From Acidobacteriota bacterium (GTDB taxonomy: Bacteria > Acidobacteriota > Terriglobia > Terriglobales > Acidobacteriaceae): DNA of 64,000 nt. Below the pieces are notes generated by a model that saw only the letters and a program-made list of their open reading frames with translations, was not told where the DNA came from and ran no database searches. Below, piece after piece: positions 46,891 to 55,675 of the stretch. The stretch lies in NCBI GenBank assembly GCA_021780315.1, contig JAJXYY010000047.1:124001-188000 (forward strand), read 5' to 3'. The number at the start of each line of letters is the position of its first letter. Position 1 is the stretch's first letter. Both the position numbers and the translations under genes were made by a program.

Positions 46891-47811
46891 GTGCGCCCAC
46901 TCCTCACCACCGTGACCACGCTGCTCCTCGCCTCCACCGCCCTCGCCCAGCAACCGCCAGCCCCCTACCCACCTGATCCCTCTGCCGCAACCATCATGGC
47001 CCGCGTCGTCGCCAACCAGGACCACTCCGACTCCGAGCGCCTCCACTACGTCTACCTCCAGCACGCCCGCGTCGCCTCCCGCAAAGGCCGAACCCTCCGC
47101 TGCGAAGAGATCACCGACTCCCGCGTCACCCCCACCGAACACGGCTCCCACCAGCAACTCCTCCACCTCGACGGACGCCTCCTCCAGAAACACCAGTACC
47201 TCACCTACCACCAACTCCCCACCAACAAAGACGGTAGCCCCACCAACGAGACATCCGATCACGACTCCATCCATATCGAAGTCGGTGACGGAGACACCGA
47301 CCGCAACCTCGTCGAAAGCATGCGCTCCAGCCTCACCGACTCCGGCACAACTCCGGACTCCGACTCAAAAGACGGCCTCGCCTCCGACCTCTTCCCCCTC
47401 ACCTCAAAAACCCAAGCCAACTACCAGTTCCAACTCGCCGGACACCAGCGCATCAACGGCCGCGACACCTTCCACATCACCTTCGGGCCCAAAGATAAAA
47501 ACGACATCACCTGGAAAGGCGACGCCTACATCGACACCACCGCCTACCAGCCCGTCGTCGTCCGCACCACCATGGCCCGCAAGCTCCCCTTCGCCGTCCG
47601 TACCCTGCTCGGCACCAGCCTCCCCGGCCTCGGCTTTACCGTCATCTACGCCCCCCAACCCGACGGAGTCTGGTTCCCCGTCAGCTTCGGCACCGAGTTC
47701 AAACTCAAAGTCCTCTTCTTCTTCAGCCGCGAGATCACCATCAGCGCAGAAAACCGCGACTTCGTCAAAACCCACGTCACCTCCCGCATCCTCACCACCC
47801 CAACGCCTTAG
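46891..47811 (+). CDS. Exported protein of unknown function, LolA-like fold suspected
   Basis: The 306-residue product begins with a signal peptide (MRPLLTTVTTLLLASTALAQ). The mature part is beta-rich: residues about 170-300 (YQFQLAGHQRINGRDTFHITFGPK, GDAYIDTTAYQPVVVRTTMARKLPF, VIYAPQPDGVWFPVSFGTEFKLKVLFFFSREITISAENRDF) resemble the outer-membrane lipoprotein-sorting fold seen in many acidobacterial secreted proteins. The GTG at 46891 is the only start that yields a signal peptide; the frame upstream is a shadow of the MFS gene. No ribosome site is obvious. Function unknown. Confidence 0.72.
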   Translation: MRPLLTTVTTLLLASTALAQQPPAPYPPDPSAATIMARVVANQDHSDSERLHYVYLQHARVASRKGRTLRCEEITDSRVTPTEHGSHQQLLHLDGRLLQKHQYLTYHQLPTNKDGSPTNETSDHDSIHIEVGDGDTDRNLVESMRSSLTDSGTTPDSDSKDGLASDLFPLTSKTQANYQFQLAGHQRINGRDTFHITFGPKDKNDITWKGDAYIDTTAYQPVVVRTTMARKLPFAVRTLLGTSLPGLGFTVIYAPQPDGVWFPVSFGTEFKLKVLFFFSREITISAENRDFVKTHVTSRILTTPTP

Positions 47812-47852
47812 GAAATCTTCAAATCCCCCGCCACCCCTGCTACCATCCCCGC

Positions 47853-48308
47853 ATGACACGCAGACTGCCCCACCTGCTGCTTCTCCTCGCACTCCTGCCG
47901 CGCAGCACACCCGCTCAATCCCAGTTCGACTCACTTCGCGGAACCTACCGCATCCTGCTCCTCTTCACCCCCACCACCTCCGATCCCCGCTTCACCGCCC
48001 AGCAGCAGCTCCTCGAAAATCATGCATCCGAAATCTCCGAGCGCGATCTAATCATCATTCCCATCGTGTTCAACCCCAGATTCCCGGCTGAGAATCAGCC
48101 CAACTCTATCTCTATTTCTCCAGCCGAACCAATCCGTCTCCGCAGCCGTTATCACATTCAACCCGCCGTTTTCACCGCCATCCTCCTCGGCAAAGACGGT
48201 GGTGTAAAACTCCGCTCACCAACTCCTGTCACAATGGAGAAGTTGACTACACTAATCGACAGCATGCCCATGCGGCAGCAGGAGGTGCGTGATCGCCACC
48301 CCAACTAA
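47853..48308 (+). CDS. DUF4174-like secreted protein
   Basis: The 151-residue protein has a Leu-rich signal peptide (MTRRLPHLLLLLALLPRSTPA). A thioredoxin-like small domain follows, starting LRGTYRILLLFTPTTSDPRFTAQQQLLENHASEISERDLIIIPI and including TAILLGKDGGVKLRSPTPVTMEKLTTLIDSMPMRQQEVRDR, as in DUF4174. It has no CxxC pair, so it is unlikely to be a redox enzyme. Its last 20 bp overlap the start of the next kinase gene, suggesting coupled translation. Confidence 0.78.
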   Translation: MTRRLPHLLLLLALLPRSTPAQSQFDSLRGTYRILLLFTPTTSDPRFTAQQQLLENHASEISERDLIIIPIVFNPRFPAENQPNSISISPAEPIRLRSRYHIQPAVFTAILLGKDGGVKLRSPTPVTMEKLTTLIDSMPMRQQEVRDRHPN

Positions 48309-49812
48309 CTACCTCTCCGAATCTACCTTCCCTCTTGACACCCCAGAGGCTTCCCAGCTCCTCGTCTCTGAACCAGCCAGACCATCCGCCATCCCACGCA
48401 TCATCGAGGCCCTCCGCACCATTCCGGCGCTTGAGGGCCTCACCCACGACGAGTACGCCTGGCTCGCCACTCACGGCTCCGAACTTATCGGCAACGACGG
48501 ATCGCTGATCTTTCTCGAAGGCGGCCCCTGCGACCGCATGTACATCATCCTCAGCGGCGAAGTCCAGGTCCGGCGCCGCCGCTCCGCACCCTCCCGCCTC
48601 TTCATCGGACGAGCCGGACAAATGACCGGAAAACTCCCCTTCTCCCGCATGAAAAACTGGGGCGGTGACGGCTTCACCGTTGGCCCCGCTTGGGCCCTTA
48701 CCGTCCATCAGGACCACTTCCCCGCCATGCTCAGCGCCATCCCCTCCATGACCCAGCGCTGCGTCTCCATCCTCCTCGACCGCGTACGCGAGGTCACCCG
48801 CATGGAGCAGCAAGCAGAAAAACTCTCCGCCCTCGGCAAACTCGCCGCCAATCTCTCCCACGAACTCAACAACCCCGCCTCCGCCGCCCAGCGCTCCGCC
48901 GCCTCCCTCTTCGGCGAACTACGCAACTACGGCCAGCAAAAATACCGCCTCGGCGGCCTCTGCCTCTCCTCGGAAGAGTCACAAAAATACAGCGCCTGGG
49001 TCGAAAACGCACGCAGCCGCATGGCCGACTACTCCAGCCTCCCCCTTACCCCAGAGAGCCCACTCGCCGTCACCGACCGCGAAGACGCACTCCTCCGCTG
49101 GCTCGAAGCCCACCACATCCCCGAGCCCTGGTCCATCGCACCCTCCCTCGCCGAAACCCGCCTCAATCTCGCGCTGCTCGACGACCTCGCCACCACCGTC
49201 TCCCCCACCGTCCTTCCCGTAGCCCTCGCCACCGTCGCCAGCTCGCTCCGTGTCGAACGCATGGCCGAAACCGTCCTCGACTCCACCGTTCGCATCTTCG
49301 ACCTCATCTCCGCCATCAAGGACTACTCCTACATGGACCAGGCGCCCATCCAGGATGTCGATATCGCCCAGTCCATCGAAAACACCCTCGCCATGTTTAA
49401 GTCCCGCCTCAACAAGATCAACGTCGAGCTCGACTTCGACCCCGCACTCCCTCCCGTCGGCGCCTACGGCAGCGAACTCAACCAGGTCTGGACCGCCCTC
49501 ATCGAAAACGCCATAGACGCCCTGGCCTCCACTCCCAACGATGCCCCCACACTGCGCCTCTCCACCCGCCTCAGCAGCCAGATGGCCTTCGTTGAATTCT
49601 GGGACAACGGCCCCGGTATCGCCCCAGCACTCCAGTCCCGCGTCTTCGAGCCCTTCTTCACCACCAAAGCTCCCGGGAAGGGCTTGGGACTAGGACTCGA
49701 CACCGTCCAGCGCATCGTCTCCAAACACTCTGGCTTTACCACCCTCCAGTCCAGACCAGGCGCCACATGCTTCCAAATCCGCCTCCCCCTCGATCAGGCC
49801 CAGGCCTACTAG
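48289..49812 (+). CDS. Histidine kinase with N-terminal cyclic-nucleotide-binding fold
   Basis: The 507-residue soluble protein has a cNMP-binding-like beta roll at about 45-165 (FLEGGPCDRMYIILSGEVQVRRR), an amphipathic linker, and a HisKA-type dimerisation helix with phospho-acceptor His191 in LSHELNNPASAAQR. A long helical insert follows (about 205-370), then an ATPase domain (NQVWTALIENAIDAL, FWDNGPGIA, TTKAPGKGLGLGLDTVQRIV). There is no transmembrane segment and no response regulator nearby. The start is a GTG at 48289, with GGAGG only three bases upstream, overlapping the previous gene; the exact start is uncertain. Confidence 0.88.
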   Translation: MIATPTNYLSESTFPLDTPEASQLLVSEPARPSAIPRIIEALRTIPALEGLTHDEYAWLATHGSELIGNDGSLIFLEGGPCDRMYIILSGEVQVRRRRSAPSRLFIGRAGQMTGKLPFSRMKNWGGDGFTVGPAWALTVHQDHFPAMLSAIPSMTQRCVSILLDRVREVTRMEQQAEKLSALGKLAANLSHELNNPASAAQRSAASLFGELRNYGQQKYRLGGLCLSSEESQKYSAWVENARSRMADYSSLPLTPESPLAVTDREDALLRWLEAHHIPEPWSIAPSLAETRLNLALLDDLATTVSPTVLPVALATVASSLRVERMAETVLDSTVRIFDLISAIKDYSYMDQAPIQDVDIAQSIENTLAMFKSRLNKINVELDFDPALPPVGAYGSELNQVWTALIENAIDALASTPNDAPTLRLSTRLSSQMAFVEFWDNGPGIAPALQSRVFEPFFTTKAPGKGLGLGLDTVQRIVSKHSGFTTLQSRPGATCFQIRLPLDQAQAY

Positions 49813-49845
49813 GCTCATCCCTCGGTACAATCCAATCAGCCCACC

Positions 49846-50685
49846 GTGACTTCGAACCCAGCACACCATAACCCCTCCCGCATCGCCCTCACGCTGGGTG
49901 CCCTCGCACTCGGCGCACTCGCCTGCTCGCCCCTCCATACCCAGACCAGACCAACCCCCCCACGCGCCATCATCGTCCTCGACCCCGCACACGGCGGCCC
50001 CGATCTCGGCTCCCAACTCACCGATGACCTTCAGGAAAAAAACGTCACCCTCGCCCTCTCGGCGCGCCTCCGCACCACCCTCACCGCCAGCGGCTTCACC
50101 GTCCTCACCACCCGCGACGACGACCCCACCGCACTCCTGCCCACCGATCAGCGCGCCAGCGTCGCCAACCACGCCCACGCCCTCGCCTGCATCGTCCTGC
50201 ACGCCACCACCAGCGGCTCCGGCATCCACCTCGCCACCTCCACCCTGCCCCCCGCGCAAGATGCCGACACCCCCGCCGTCATCCCCTGGGACACCGCTCA
50301 GGCCCACTACCTCCCCCAAAGCCTCCTCCTCGCCAACCAGCTAGGCGTCACCCTCATCAACGCCAAACTCCCCACTCTCCTCGGCCGAACCTCCGTTCGC
50401 CCCATCGACAACCTCACCTGCCCCGCCCTCACCCTCGAAGTCGCCCCGCTTCCCAGCCCCGACCCCAACTCCGCCGACGATCCCATTCCAGCCTCAGATC
50501 CCGGCTACCAGCAGCGCATCGCTCAATCAGTCGCAACCGCCCTGACCGCCTTCCGCTCCCACCCCGAACCTGGCCCCGGTCCCGCATCCCCAGCCAAAGC
50601 CACACCTAAAGCCCCCAGAAAACCAACCACCCCCACCACCAAACCCGCCAATCCCACGCCCGCCCAAAACGGAGCCGCCCGATGA
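49846..50685 (+). CDS. N-acetylmuramoyl-L-alanine amidase (Amidase_3), probable lipoprotein
   Basis: The enzyme should cut the bond between MurNAc and the stem peptide. The 279-residue protein has a lipobox (LALGALAC, Cys near residue 27) and the Amidase_3 domain with Zn-site IVLDPAHGGPDLGSQ near residue 43, LQEKNVTLALSARL near 62 and the C-terminal LTLEVAPLPSPD with the catalytic Glu. The third ligand region reads CIVLHATTSG, with His present. The tail (230-279) is Pro/Thr/Lys-rich, as in wall-binding linkers. It starts with GTG and overlaps the GerMN gene by four bases. Confidence 0.88.
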   Translation: MTSNPAHHNPSRIALTLGALALGALACSPLHTQTRPTPPRAIIVLDPAHGGPDLGSQLTDDLQEKNVTLALSARLRTTLTASGFTVLTTRDDDPTALLPTDQRASVANHAHALACIVLHATTSGSGIHLATSTLPPAQDADTPAVIPWDTAQAHYLPQSLLLANQLGVTLINAKLPTLLGRTSVRPIDNLTCPALTLEVAPLPSPDPNSADDPIPASDPGYQQRIAQSVATALTAFRSHPEPGPGPASPAKATPKAPRKPTTPTTKPANPTPAQNGAAR

Positions 50686-51356
50686 TCCCACGCTACCAGC
50701 GCATCCTCTTCTGGCTCCTCCTCGGCAGCAGCCTCCTTATGACGCTCTTCCTCATCCACGGCTGCCAGCAGGCCCACAAAAAACTCACCGCCCTCGCAGA
50801 CACCACGCCCATCCAGGCACCCTCTTCCTCCACCGAAGACGTCACCCTCTACCTCGCCGCCGATGCCGACGGCTCCATCACTCCTACCCAGCGCCAACTC
50901 GCGCTCCCCGCCGACCCCACCCTCCGCGCCCGCACCCTCCTCGACCGCCTCCTCGCCGAGTACACCCTCCCCAACTCCGCCCACCCCCTCCAAAGCGGAC
51001 CCTCCATCGACGATGTTTTCCTTCTCGACGCTCCCACCAACCCCACCGCTTCCGCCCTCAACCAACTCGCCGTCATCAACCTCAACTCAGCCTTCCTCAC
51101 CCACCACCCCTCCGGCGTAGAGGTCGAAGACCTCACTCTCCAATCCATCCTAGGAACCCTCCACGCCGCCTTCCCCCGCATCACCCAGGTCCGCTTCCTC
51201 GTCGACGGCCAACCCCGCGAAACCATTGCCGGCCACGCCGATCTTCTCCGCACCTACACCCCTACCGACACAACCTACCAACCCAACCCACCCGAACTTC
51301 ACAACCTCCAATCCTCCACCCCACAACCAAATACCCCAGAAAGCTCCCAGCCGTGA
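50682..51356 (+). CDS. GerMN-domain protein, membrane-anchored
   Basis: The 224-residue protein has one N-terminal membrane helix (ILFWLLLGSSLLMTLFLIHGC), possibly ending in a lipobox Cys. The GerMN domain follows: VTLYLAADADGSITPTQRQLALPADPTLRARTLLDRLLAEY, then LNQLAVINLNSAFLTHHPSG and VRFLVDGQPRETIAGHADL. GerM-type proteins act in spore or cell-wall processes; here the partner is the overlapping amidase gene. It overlaps the amidase by four bases and murI by four bases, so the three are one translationally coupled operon. Confidence 0.9.
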   Translation: MIPRYQRILFWLLLGSSLLMTLFLIHGCQQAHKKLTALADTTPIQAPSSSTEDVTLYLAADADGSITPTQRQLALPADPTLRARTLLDRLLAEYTLPNSAHPLQSGPSIDDVFLLDAPTNPTASALNQLAVINLNSAFLTHHPSGVEVEDLTLQSILGTLHAAFPRITQVRFLVDGQPRETIAGHADLLRTYTPTDTTYQPNPPELHNLQSSTPQPNTPESSQP

Positions 51357-52231
51357 CCACTCCCTCCCAGCCCCTCACCATTGGCGTCTTCGATTCAGGC
51401 TTCGGCGGCCTCACCGTCCTCCGCGCTCTGCTCCCCCTTATCCCCGCCGCCCGATACATCTACCTCGGCGACACCGCACGCCTCCCCTACGGCTCCAAAT
51501 CCCGCGAAACCATCGCCCGCTACGCCGTCTCCAGCGCCCGCTTCCTTCACCAGCAAGGCGCCGACCTCCTCGTCATCGCCTGCAACACCGCCACCGCACT
51601 CGCTCTCGATGACATCCGCGCCGCCCTCCCCATCCCTGTCATCGGAGTCATCCAACCCGGTGCCCAGGCCGCCCACACCGCCGCCACCCTCAGCAGGAAC
51701 CCCCAGCCAGACAGCAGTATCCTCGTCCTCGCCACCGCAGCCACCGTCCAATCCCACGCCTACACCCAGGCCCTCACCGCCCTCGGCCTCAACACCACAG
51801 AAAAAGCCTGCCCCCTGCTGGTCCCCCTCGTCGAAGAAGGCTGGCTCCCCAACCCAGTCCCCGACACCACCCACGAGCCTCGCAAATCCGCCGTCACCGC
51901 CGAAGTCCTCCGCATCTACCTCACCGAGGCCCTCGCCGCTGCCCCCCACGCCACCACCCTCCTCCTCGGCTGCACCCACTACCCTCTCCTCAAACCCCTC
52001 ATCGAATCCACCCTCCAGTCCCTCCACCACCCCATGACCATCATCGACTCCGCCGAAGCCACCGCACAAACAGTAGCCCAGACCGTAGCTCAAGCCACGC
52101 CCCAGCCCACCAGCATCACCCCCATCTGCACCTTCTACGCCACCGACTCCGTAGAAAAATTCCAACAACTCGGCTCCCACTTCCTCGGTCAGCCTCTCAC
52201 TCAGGTCCACCTCATCGACCTCGGCGGCTGA
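51353..52231 (+). CDS. murI: Glutamate racemase
   Basis: MurI makes D-glutamate for peptidoglycan, the substrate of MurD. The 292-residue protein has IGVFDSGFGGLTVLRALLPLIP near residue 8, the first catalytic Cys in LLVIACNTATALALDDIR near residue 75, and the second in LLLGCTHYPLLKPLI near residue 208. The start is a GTG that overlaps the GerMN stop (GTGA). An additional 40-residue segment near 150-185 (ACPLLVPLVEEGWLPNPVPDTTHEPR) is normal for the family. Confidence 0.95.
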   Translation: MTTPSQPLTIGVFDSGFGGLTVLRALLPLIPAARYIYLGDTARLPYGSKSRETIARYAVSSARFLHQQGADLLVIACNTATALALDDIRAALPIPVIGVIQPGAQAAHTAATLSRNPQPDSSILVLATAATVQSHAYTQALTALGLNTTEKACPLLVPLVEEGWLPNPVPDTTHEPRKSAVTAEVLRIYLTEALAAAPHATTLLLGCTHYPLLKPLIESTLQSLHHPMTIIDSAEATAQTVAQTVAQATPQPTSITPICTFYATDSVEKFQQLGSHFLGQPLTQVHLIDLGG

Positions 52232-52327
52232 ACAAAATCTCCCTGTCACACCCATCGAATCGAAATCGTCACCCTCCCCGCACCTCCACCCCTATCCCCT
52301 GCGCCCATCAGCCATTACCCTGTAGCT

Positions 52328-52708
52328 ATGCCCTTTCTGCTTAAAACCGAACCCAACAAATACTCCTACGACGACCTCCTCCGTGACGGCGAAACCACCT
52401 GGGACGGCATCGCCAACAACCAGGCCCTGCTCTACCTCCGCGGCATGACCAAAGGCGAAAAGCTCGTCATCTACCACTCCAACATCGGCAAAGCCGCCAT
52501 CGGCACCGCCAAAGTCGTCTCCGTAGACCCCTCCGACCCCAAAAGCCCCGTCGTCCGCATCCAGCCCGTCAAGCGCCTCAAGCGAGAAAAATCCCTCGCC
52601 GACATCCGCGCCGCCGCCGTCTTCCACGACTCCATCATGTTCCGCCAGTTCCGTCTCTCCGTAGTCCCCATCACCCAGGAGCAATACGACTGGCTCACCC
52701 TCGCATAA
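52328..52708 (+). CDS. EVE-domain protein
   Basis: The 126-residue protein is a single EVE (PUA-like) domain: FLLKTEPNKYSYDDLLRDGETTWDGIANNQALLYLRGMTKGEKLVIYHSN at the start, then AAIGTAKVVSVDPSDP and the C-terminal FRQFRLSVVPITQEQYDWL. EVE domains bind modified bases, and in bacteria they are often stand-alone proteins of unclear role. Here no restriction or modification gene is near. It begins about 97 bp after murI. Confidence 0.93.
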   Translation: MPFLLKTEPNKYSYDDLLRDGETTWDGIANNQALLYLRGMTKGEKLVIYHSNIGKAAIGTAKVVSVDPSDPKSPVVRIQPVKRLKREKSLADIRAAAVFHDSIMFRQFRLSVVPITQEQYDWLTLA

Positions 52709-52809
52709 TCGTCAGCCCCCCCCGACCCCGGAAATAGCCAAAGTCACTAACACAAAAGTGGCGGAGCGCAGGCCAACCCGCCTGTTTACAATCCGTTACA
52801 AGGTCAGTT

Positions 52810-54012
52810 ATGCATCTGCTTCCGTGGGTCGACAATCGAACCGTCCTCGCTTGCCAAATCCTCCAGTTGGCCGTCTTCTCCTTTGCCTTCCTCGGCATGA
52901 AGCGAACCTACCCCCAACTCCCCGGGCCGACCTCCTTCACATGCCAGTACGTCTGTGGCCTGCTCGGCTGCATCCTCCTCACCGCCCGCGGCACCATCCC
53001 CGATTTCCTCTCCATCGTCGTCGCCAATCTCCTCATCATCGCCGCCTATATCTTCTTTTATCGCGGCGTTAGAGAGTTTCTCCGCATTCCGCAACCCATC
53101 TATCCCCTCTGGATAGCCCTGGCCCTCACCTCCCTCCCCCTCACCTACTTCACCCTGATCGACAACCGCATCGTCCCCCGCATCTTCTTGGTCGGGCTCT
53201 TCCTCTGCGTCCCTCGCATCCTCGCCGTCATCCCGCTCTTTCGTACCGCCTCCGGCAAACCCTTCCGCCTCCGCTTTGCCGTCTATCTCTCCCTCTACAC
53301 CGCCATCGGCCTTATGCGTGTCGTTCTGACCCTCGTCTACGGTGCGCCCTACAACCTCATGGCGCACGACTCCGTCCAGACCCTCACACTCTTTCTCGAT
53401 CTCGTCTTCGTCTGCATCATGGGCATCTTCCTCCTCATGATGCTCTCCAAAGACCTCCTCATCACCAGCGAACACCAGTCCCACCTCGACGCACTCTCCG
53501 GCACCCTCAACCGACGCGGCATCGAACACAAACTCGCCATCGAACTCAAACGCCTCGATCGTTCCACTCAAAGCCTCTCCATCGCCCTCATCGACATCGA
53601 CAACTTCAAGGCCATCAACGATCGCTCCGGCCACGCCGCCGGAGACGCAGCACTCCTCACCGTCGTCCAGGCCATCTCCACCCGCCTCCGTGCCTACGAC
53701 ATCCTCGGCCGCTTCGGCGGAGACGAGTTCCTCCTCATCCTCCCCCACACCGCCTGCCACGACGCCATCACCGTCGCCGACCGTATCGACCAGCAGGTCC
53801 GCGCCGCATCCCTCCCCGGTATCGACCTCCTCCTCACCATCAGCATCGGCATCACCGAAGCCGTACCCGCGGAGACCGCCGCCGAACTCCTCGCCCGCGC
53901 CGACCAGGCGCTCTACAACGCCAAAGACGCCGGTCGCAACTGCCGTCGTGTCCTCCTCCACCAACAACACATCCAGTCCAACACCAGCGAATCCACCCTC
54001 CTCGCCAGCTGA
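52810..54012 (+). CDS. Membrane diguanylate cyclase (GGDEF)
   Basis: This enzyme makes cyclic di-GMP from GTP. The 400-residue protein has about six membrane helices in its first 215 residues and then a GGDEF domain. The active-site motif GGDEF is intact at residues 303-307. An inhibitory I-site (RxxD, RAYD) sits five residues upstream, so product feedback is likely. The signal-sensing membrane part is not assignable to a named family. The start is the ATG at 52810. Confidence 0.92.
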   Translation: MHLLPWVDNRTVLACQILQLAVFSFAFLGMKRTYPQLPGPTSFTCQYVCGLLGCILLTARGTIPDFLSIVVANLLIIAAYIFFYRGVREFLRIPQPIYPLWIALALTSLPLTYFTLIDNRIVPRIFLVGLFLCVPRILAVIPLFRTASGKPFRLRFAVYLSLYTAIGLMRVVLTLVYGAPYNLMAHDSVQTLTLFLDLVFVCIMGIFLLMMLSKDLLITSEHQSHLDALSGTLNRRGIEHKLAIELKRLDRSTQSLSIALIDIDNFKAINDRSGHAAGDAALLTVVQAISTRLRAYDILGRFGGDEFLLILPHTACHDAITVADRIDQQVRAASLPGIDLLLTISIGITEAVPAETAAELLARADQALYNAKDAGRNCRRVLLHQQHIQSNTSESTLLAS

Positions 54013-54160
54013 GCCCCCGCCCCGCCACCGCCTCCCCTCGCTGCTATCCGCTCGCCCGAAAACCCTCCCACACCACCCCTCCCGCCACCCCCACCAGCAC
54101 AACCCCCCTCACCGCTGCTATCCTAACCTTCGACTGAACTACAGGAGCCCCCACGTACCT

Positions 54161-54922
54161 ATGATCGACCTCACCGGAAAAGTAGCCGTCGTCTTCGGCC
54201 TCGCCAACAAGCGCAGTATCGCCTGGGCAATCGCCCAAAAGCTCTCCGAAGCCGGAGCAAGACTCGCCATCTGCTACCAGAGCGAACGCCTCAAGCAGGA
54301 AGCCGAAGCCCTCATCCCAGAGCTTCGCGACGCCCAGATCTTCCAGTGTGACGTAGCCAAAGACGAAGAAATCGACTCCGTCTTCGCCCAACTCAAAGCC
54401 ACCTACGGCAAACTCGACATCGTCGTCCACTCCATCGGCTTCGCTCCCAACATCAAGAACACCGTCCTCCAGACCGCCCGCGAAGACTTCCGCGTCGCCC
54501 ACGACATCAGCGCATACTCTCTCATCGCCCTCGCCCGCGCCGCAGAACCCCTCATGTCCCCCGGTGGATCGATCCTCACCCTCTCCTACTACGGCTCCAC
54601 CAAGGTCTTCCCCAACTACAACATCATGGGCGTAGCCAAAGCCGCTCTCGAAGCCACCGTCCGCTACCTCGCCGCTGACCTCGGCACCAAGGGCATCCGC
54701 GTCAACGCCATCTCCGCAGGCCCCATCAAAACCCTCGCCGCACGCGGCATCTCCGACTTCACCCAGATCCTCAACGCCGTCGAGCAGCGCGGCCCCCTCC
54801 ACCGCAACGTCGAAACCGTCGAGGTCGGCAACACTGCTGTCTTCCTCTCCAGCGACCTCGCCTCCGGCATCACCGGCGAAGTCACCTTCGTCGACTGCGG
54901 CTACAACATCACCGGCATCTAA
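54161..54922 (+). CDS. fabI: Enoyl-[acyl-carrier-protein] reductase FabI
   Basis: FabI reduces the enoyl-ACP double bond in each round of fatty acid elongation. The 253-residue short-chain dehydrogenase begins MIDLTGKVAVVFGLANKRSIAWAIAQKLSEAGA, has the VHSIGFAPN motif near residue 90, and the catalytic Tyr-x6-Lys in YNIMGVAKAALE near residue 155. The ending GEVTFVDCGYNITGI is the family signature. The frame opens upstream in the shadow of the GGDEF gene, but the ATG at 54161 is the family start, with AGGAG 13 bases before it. Confidence 0.96.
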   Translation: MIDLTGKVAVVFGLANKRSIAWAIAQKLSEAGARLAICYQSERLKQEAEALIPELRDAQIFQCDVAKDEEIDSVFAQLKATYGKLDIVVHSIGFAPNIKNTVLQTAREDFRVAHDISAYSLIALARAAEPLMSPGGSILTLSYYGSTKVFPNYNIMGVAKAALEATVRYLAADLGTKGIRVNAISAGPIKTLAARGISDFTQILNAVEQRGPLHRNVETVEVGNTAVFLSSDLASGITGEVTFVDCGYNITGI

Positions 54923-54928
54923 ATACCC

Positions 54929-54964
54929 GCTGCGGCACGCCCAACACCCTCGACGTGCCGCAGC
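54929..54964. terminator. Hairpin after fabI
   Basis: An exact 11-base-pair stem (GCTGCGGCACG with CGTGCCGCAGC) encloses a 14-base loop, starting seven bases after the fabI stop. No T-run follows. Confidence 0.65.
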
Positions 54965-55019
54965 CCACCCCACCCAAACCCCGCCTTTACTTATCCCCGC
55001 TCAACGAAAGGAAACTCCC

Positions 55020-55529
55020 ATGACCATCAAGGAAATCCTCCTCGAAGACTTTGACCACGAAATGGCCAACACCCGCCGCACCCTCGAACGAGTCCCCGAA
55101 GAAAACCCCAACTACAAGCCTCACGAAAAATCCTTCGCCATGGGCAAACTCGCCATGCACGTCGCCACCCTCCCCCTCTTCGCTAAATACATCATGACCA
55201 CGCCCGCCATGGATCTCGCCAACAACAACCTGCCTCACCCCGACCTGACCTTCCGCACCCGAGATATCCTCCTTACCACCTTCGAGCAGTCCCTCAACGA
55301 GGCCAGACACGCGCTCGCTGCCGTCTCCGAAGCAGCCCTGGCCGAGCATTGGAAGTTCTCCTTCGGTGAACACATCATCTCCAACGACACCCGCTCCAAA
55401 ACCTACCGCAACATGTTCTTCAACCACCTCATCCACCACCGCGCCCAGCTAGGCGTCTACCTCCGCCTCAACAACATCCCCGTCCCCGGCCTCTACGGCC
55501 CCTCCGCCGACGAGCCCTTCACCCCCTAA
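55020..55529 (+). CDS. DinB-family protein
   Basis: The 169-residue four-helix-bundle protein starts MTIKEILLEDFDHEMANTRRTLERVPEE and has the metal-binding histidine pattern of DinB/YfiT: His in KLAMHVATLP near residue 47 and HLIHHRAQLGVYLR near residue 142. DinB-like proteins are metal-dependent thiol or small-molecule transferases; some use bacillithiol or mycothiol as cofactor, which is notable with bshC 4 kb away. AAAGGAA lies six bases before the ATG. Confidence 0.9.
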   Translation: MTIKEILLEDFDHEMANTRRTLERVPEENPNYKPHEKSFAMGKLAMHVATLPLFAKYIMTTPAMDLANNNLPHPDLTFRTRDILLTTFEQSLNEARHALAAVSEAALAEHWKFSFGEHIISNDTRSKTYRNMFFNHLIHHRAQLGVYLRLNNIPVPGLYGPSADEPFTP

Positions 55530-55554
55530 TCCAAGCCCACCCATCATCACAACA

Positions 55555-55618
55555 CCTGGGTGCCCCATCTTCACCGCAGCATCATCGCGGTTAAGTTGGG
55601 CATTCGCAAAGCGAACCG
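55555..55618. repeat. 64-bp palindromic direct repeat, left of the amidohydrolase gene
   Basis: This element starts CCTGGGTGCCCCATCTTCAC and contains a hairpin with nine-base loop AGCATCATC flanked by ACCGC/GCGGT. It is repeated in the same orientation at 57028-57091 with four base differences over 64. The stem and loop pattern is shared with the hairpin at 45298. Confidence 0.92.
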
Positions 55619-55675
55619 CTCCTAATTACCCCCAGCCAACGTCAACACTTCAATCTACGCCCAGCCTTCTACCCC

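Noticed and set aside
47285..48091. Plus-strand Pro/Ser-rich frame (268 codons)
   Set aside because: It overlaps two exported-protein genes in another frame and is low-complexity, as expected from the codon bias.
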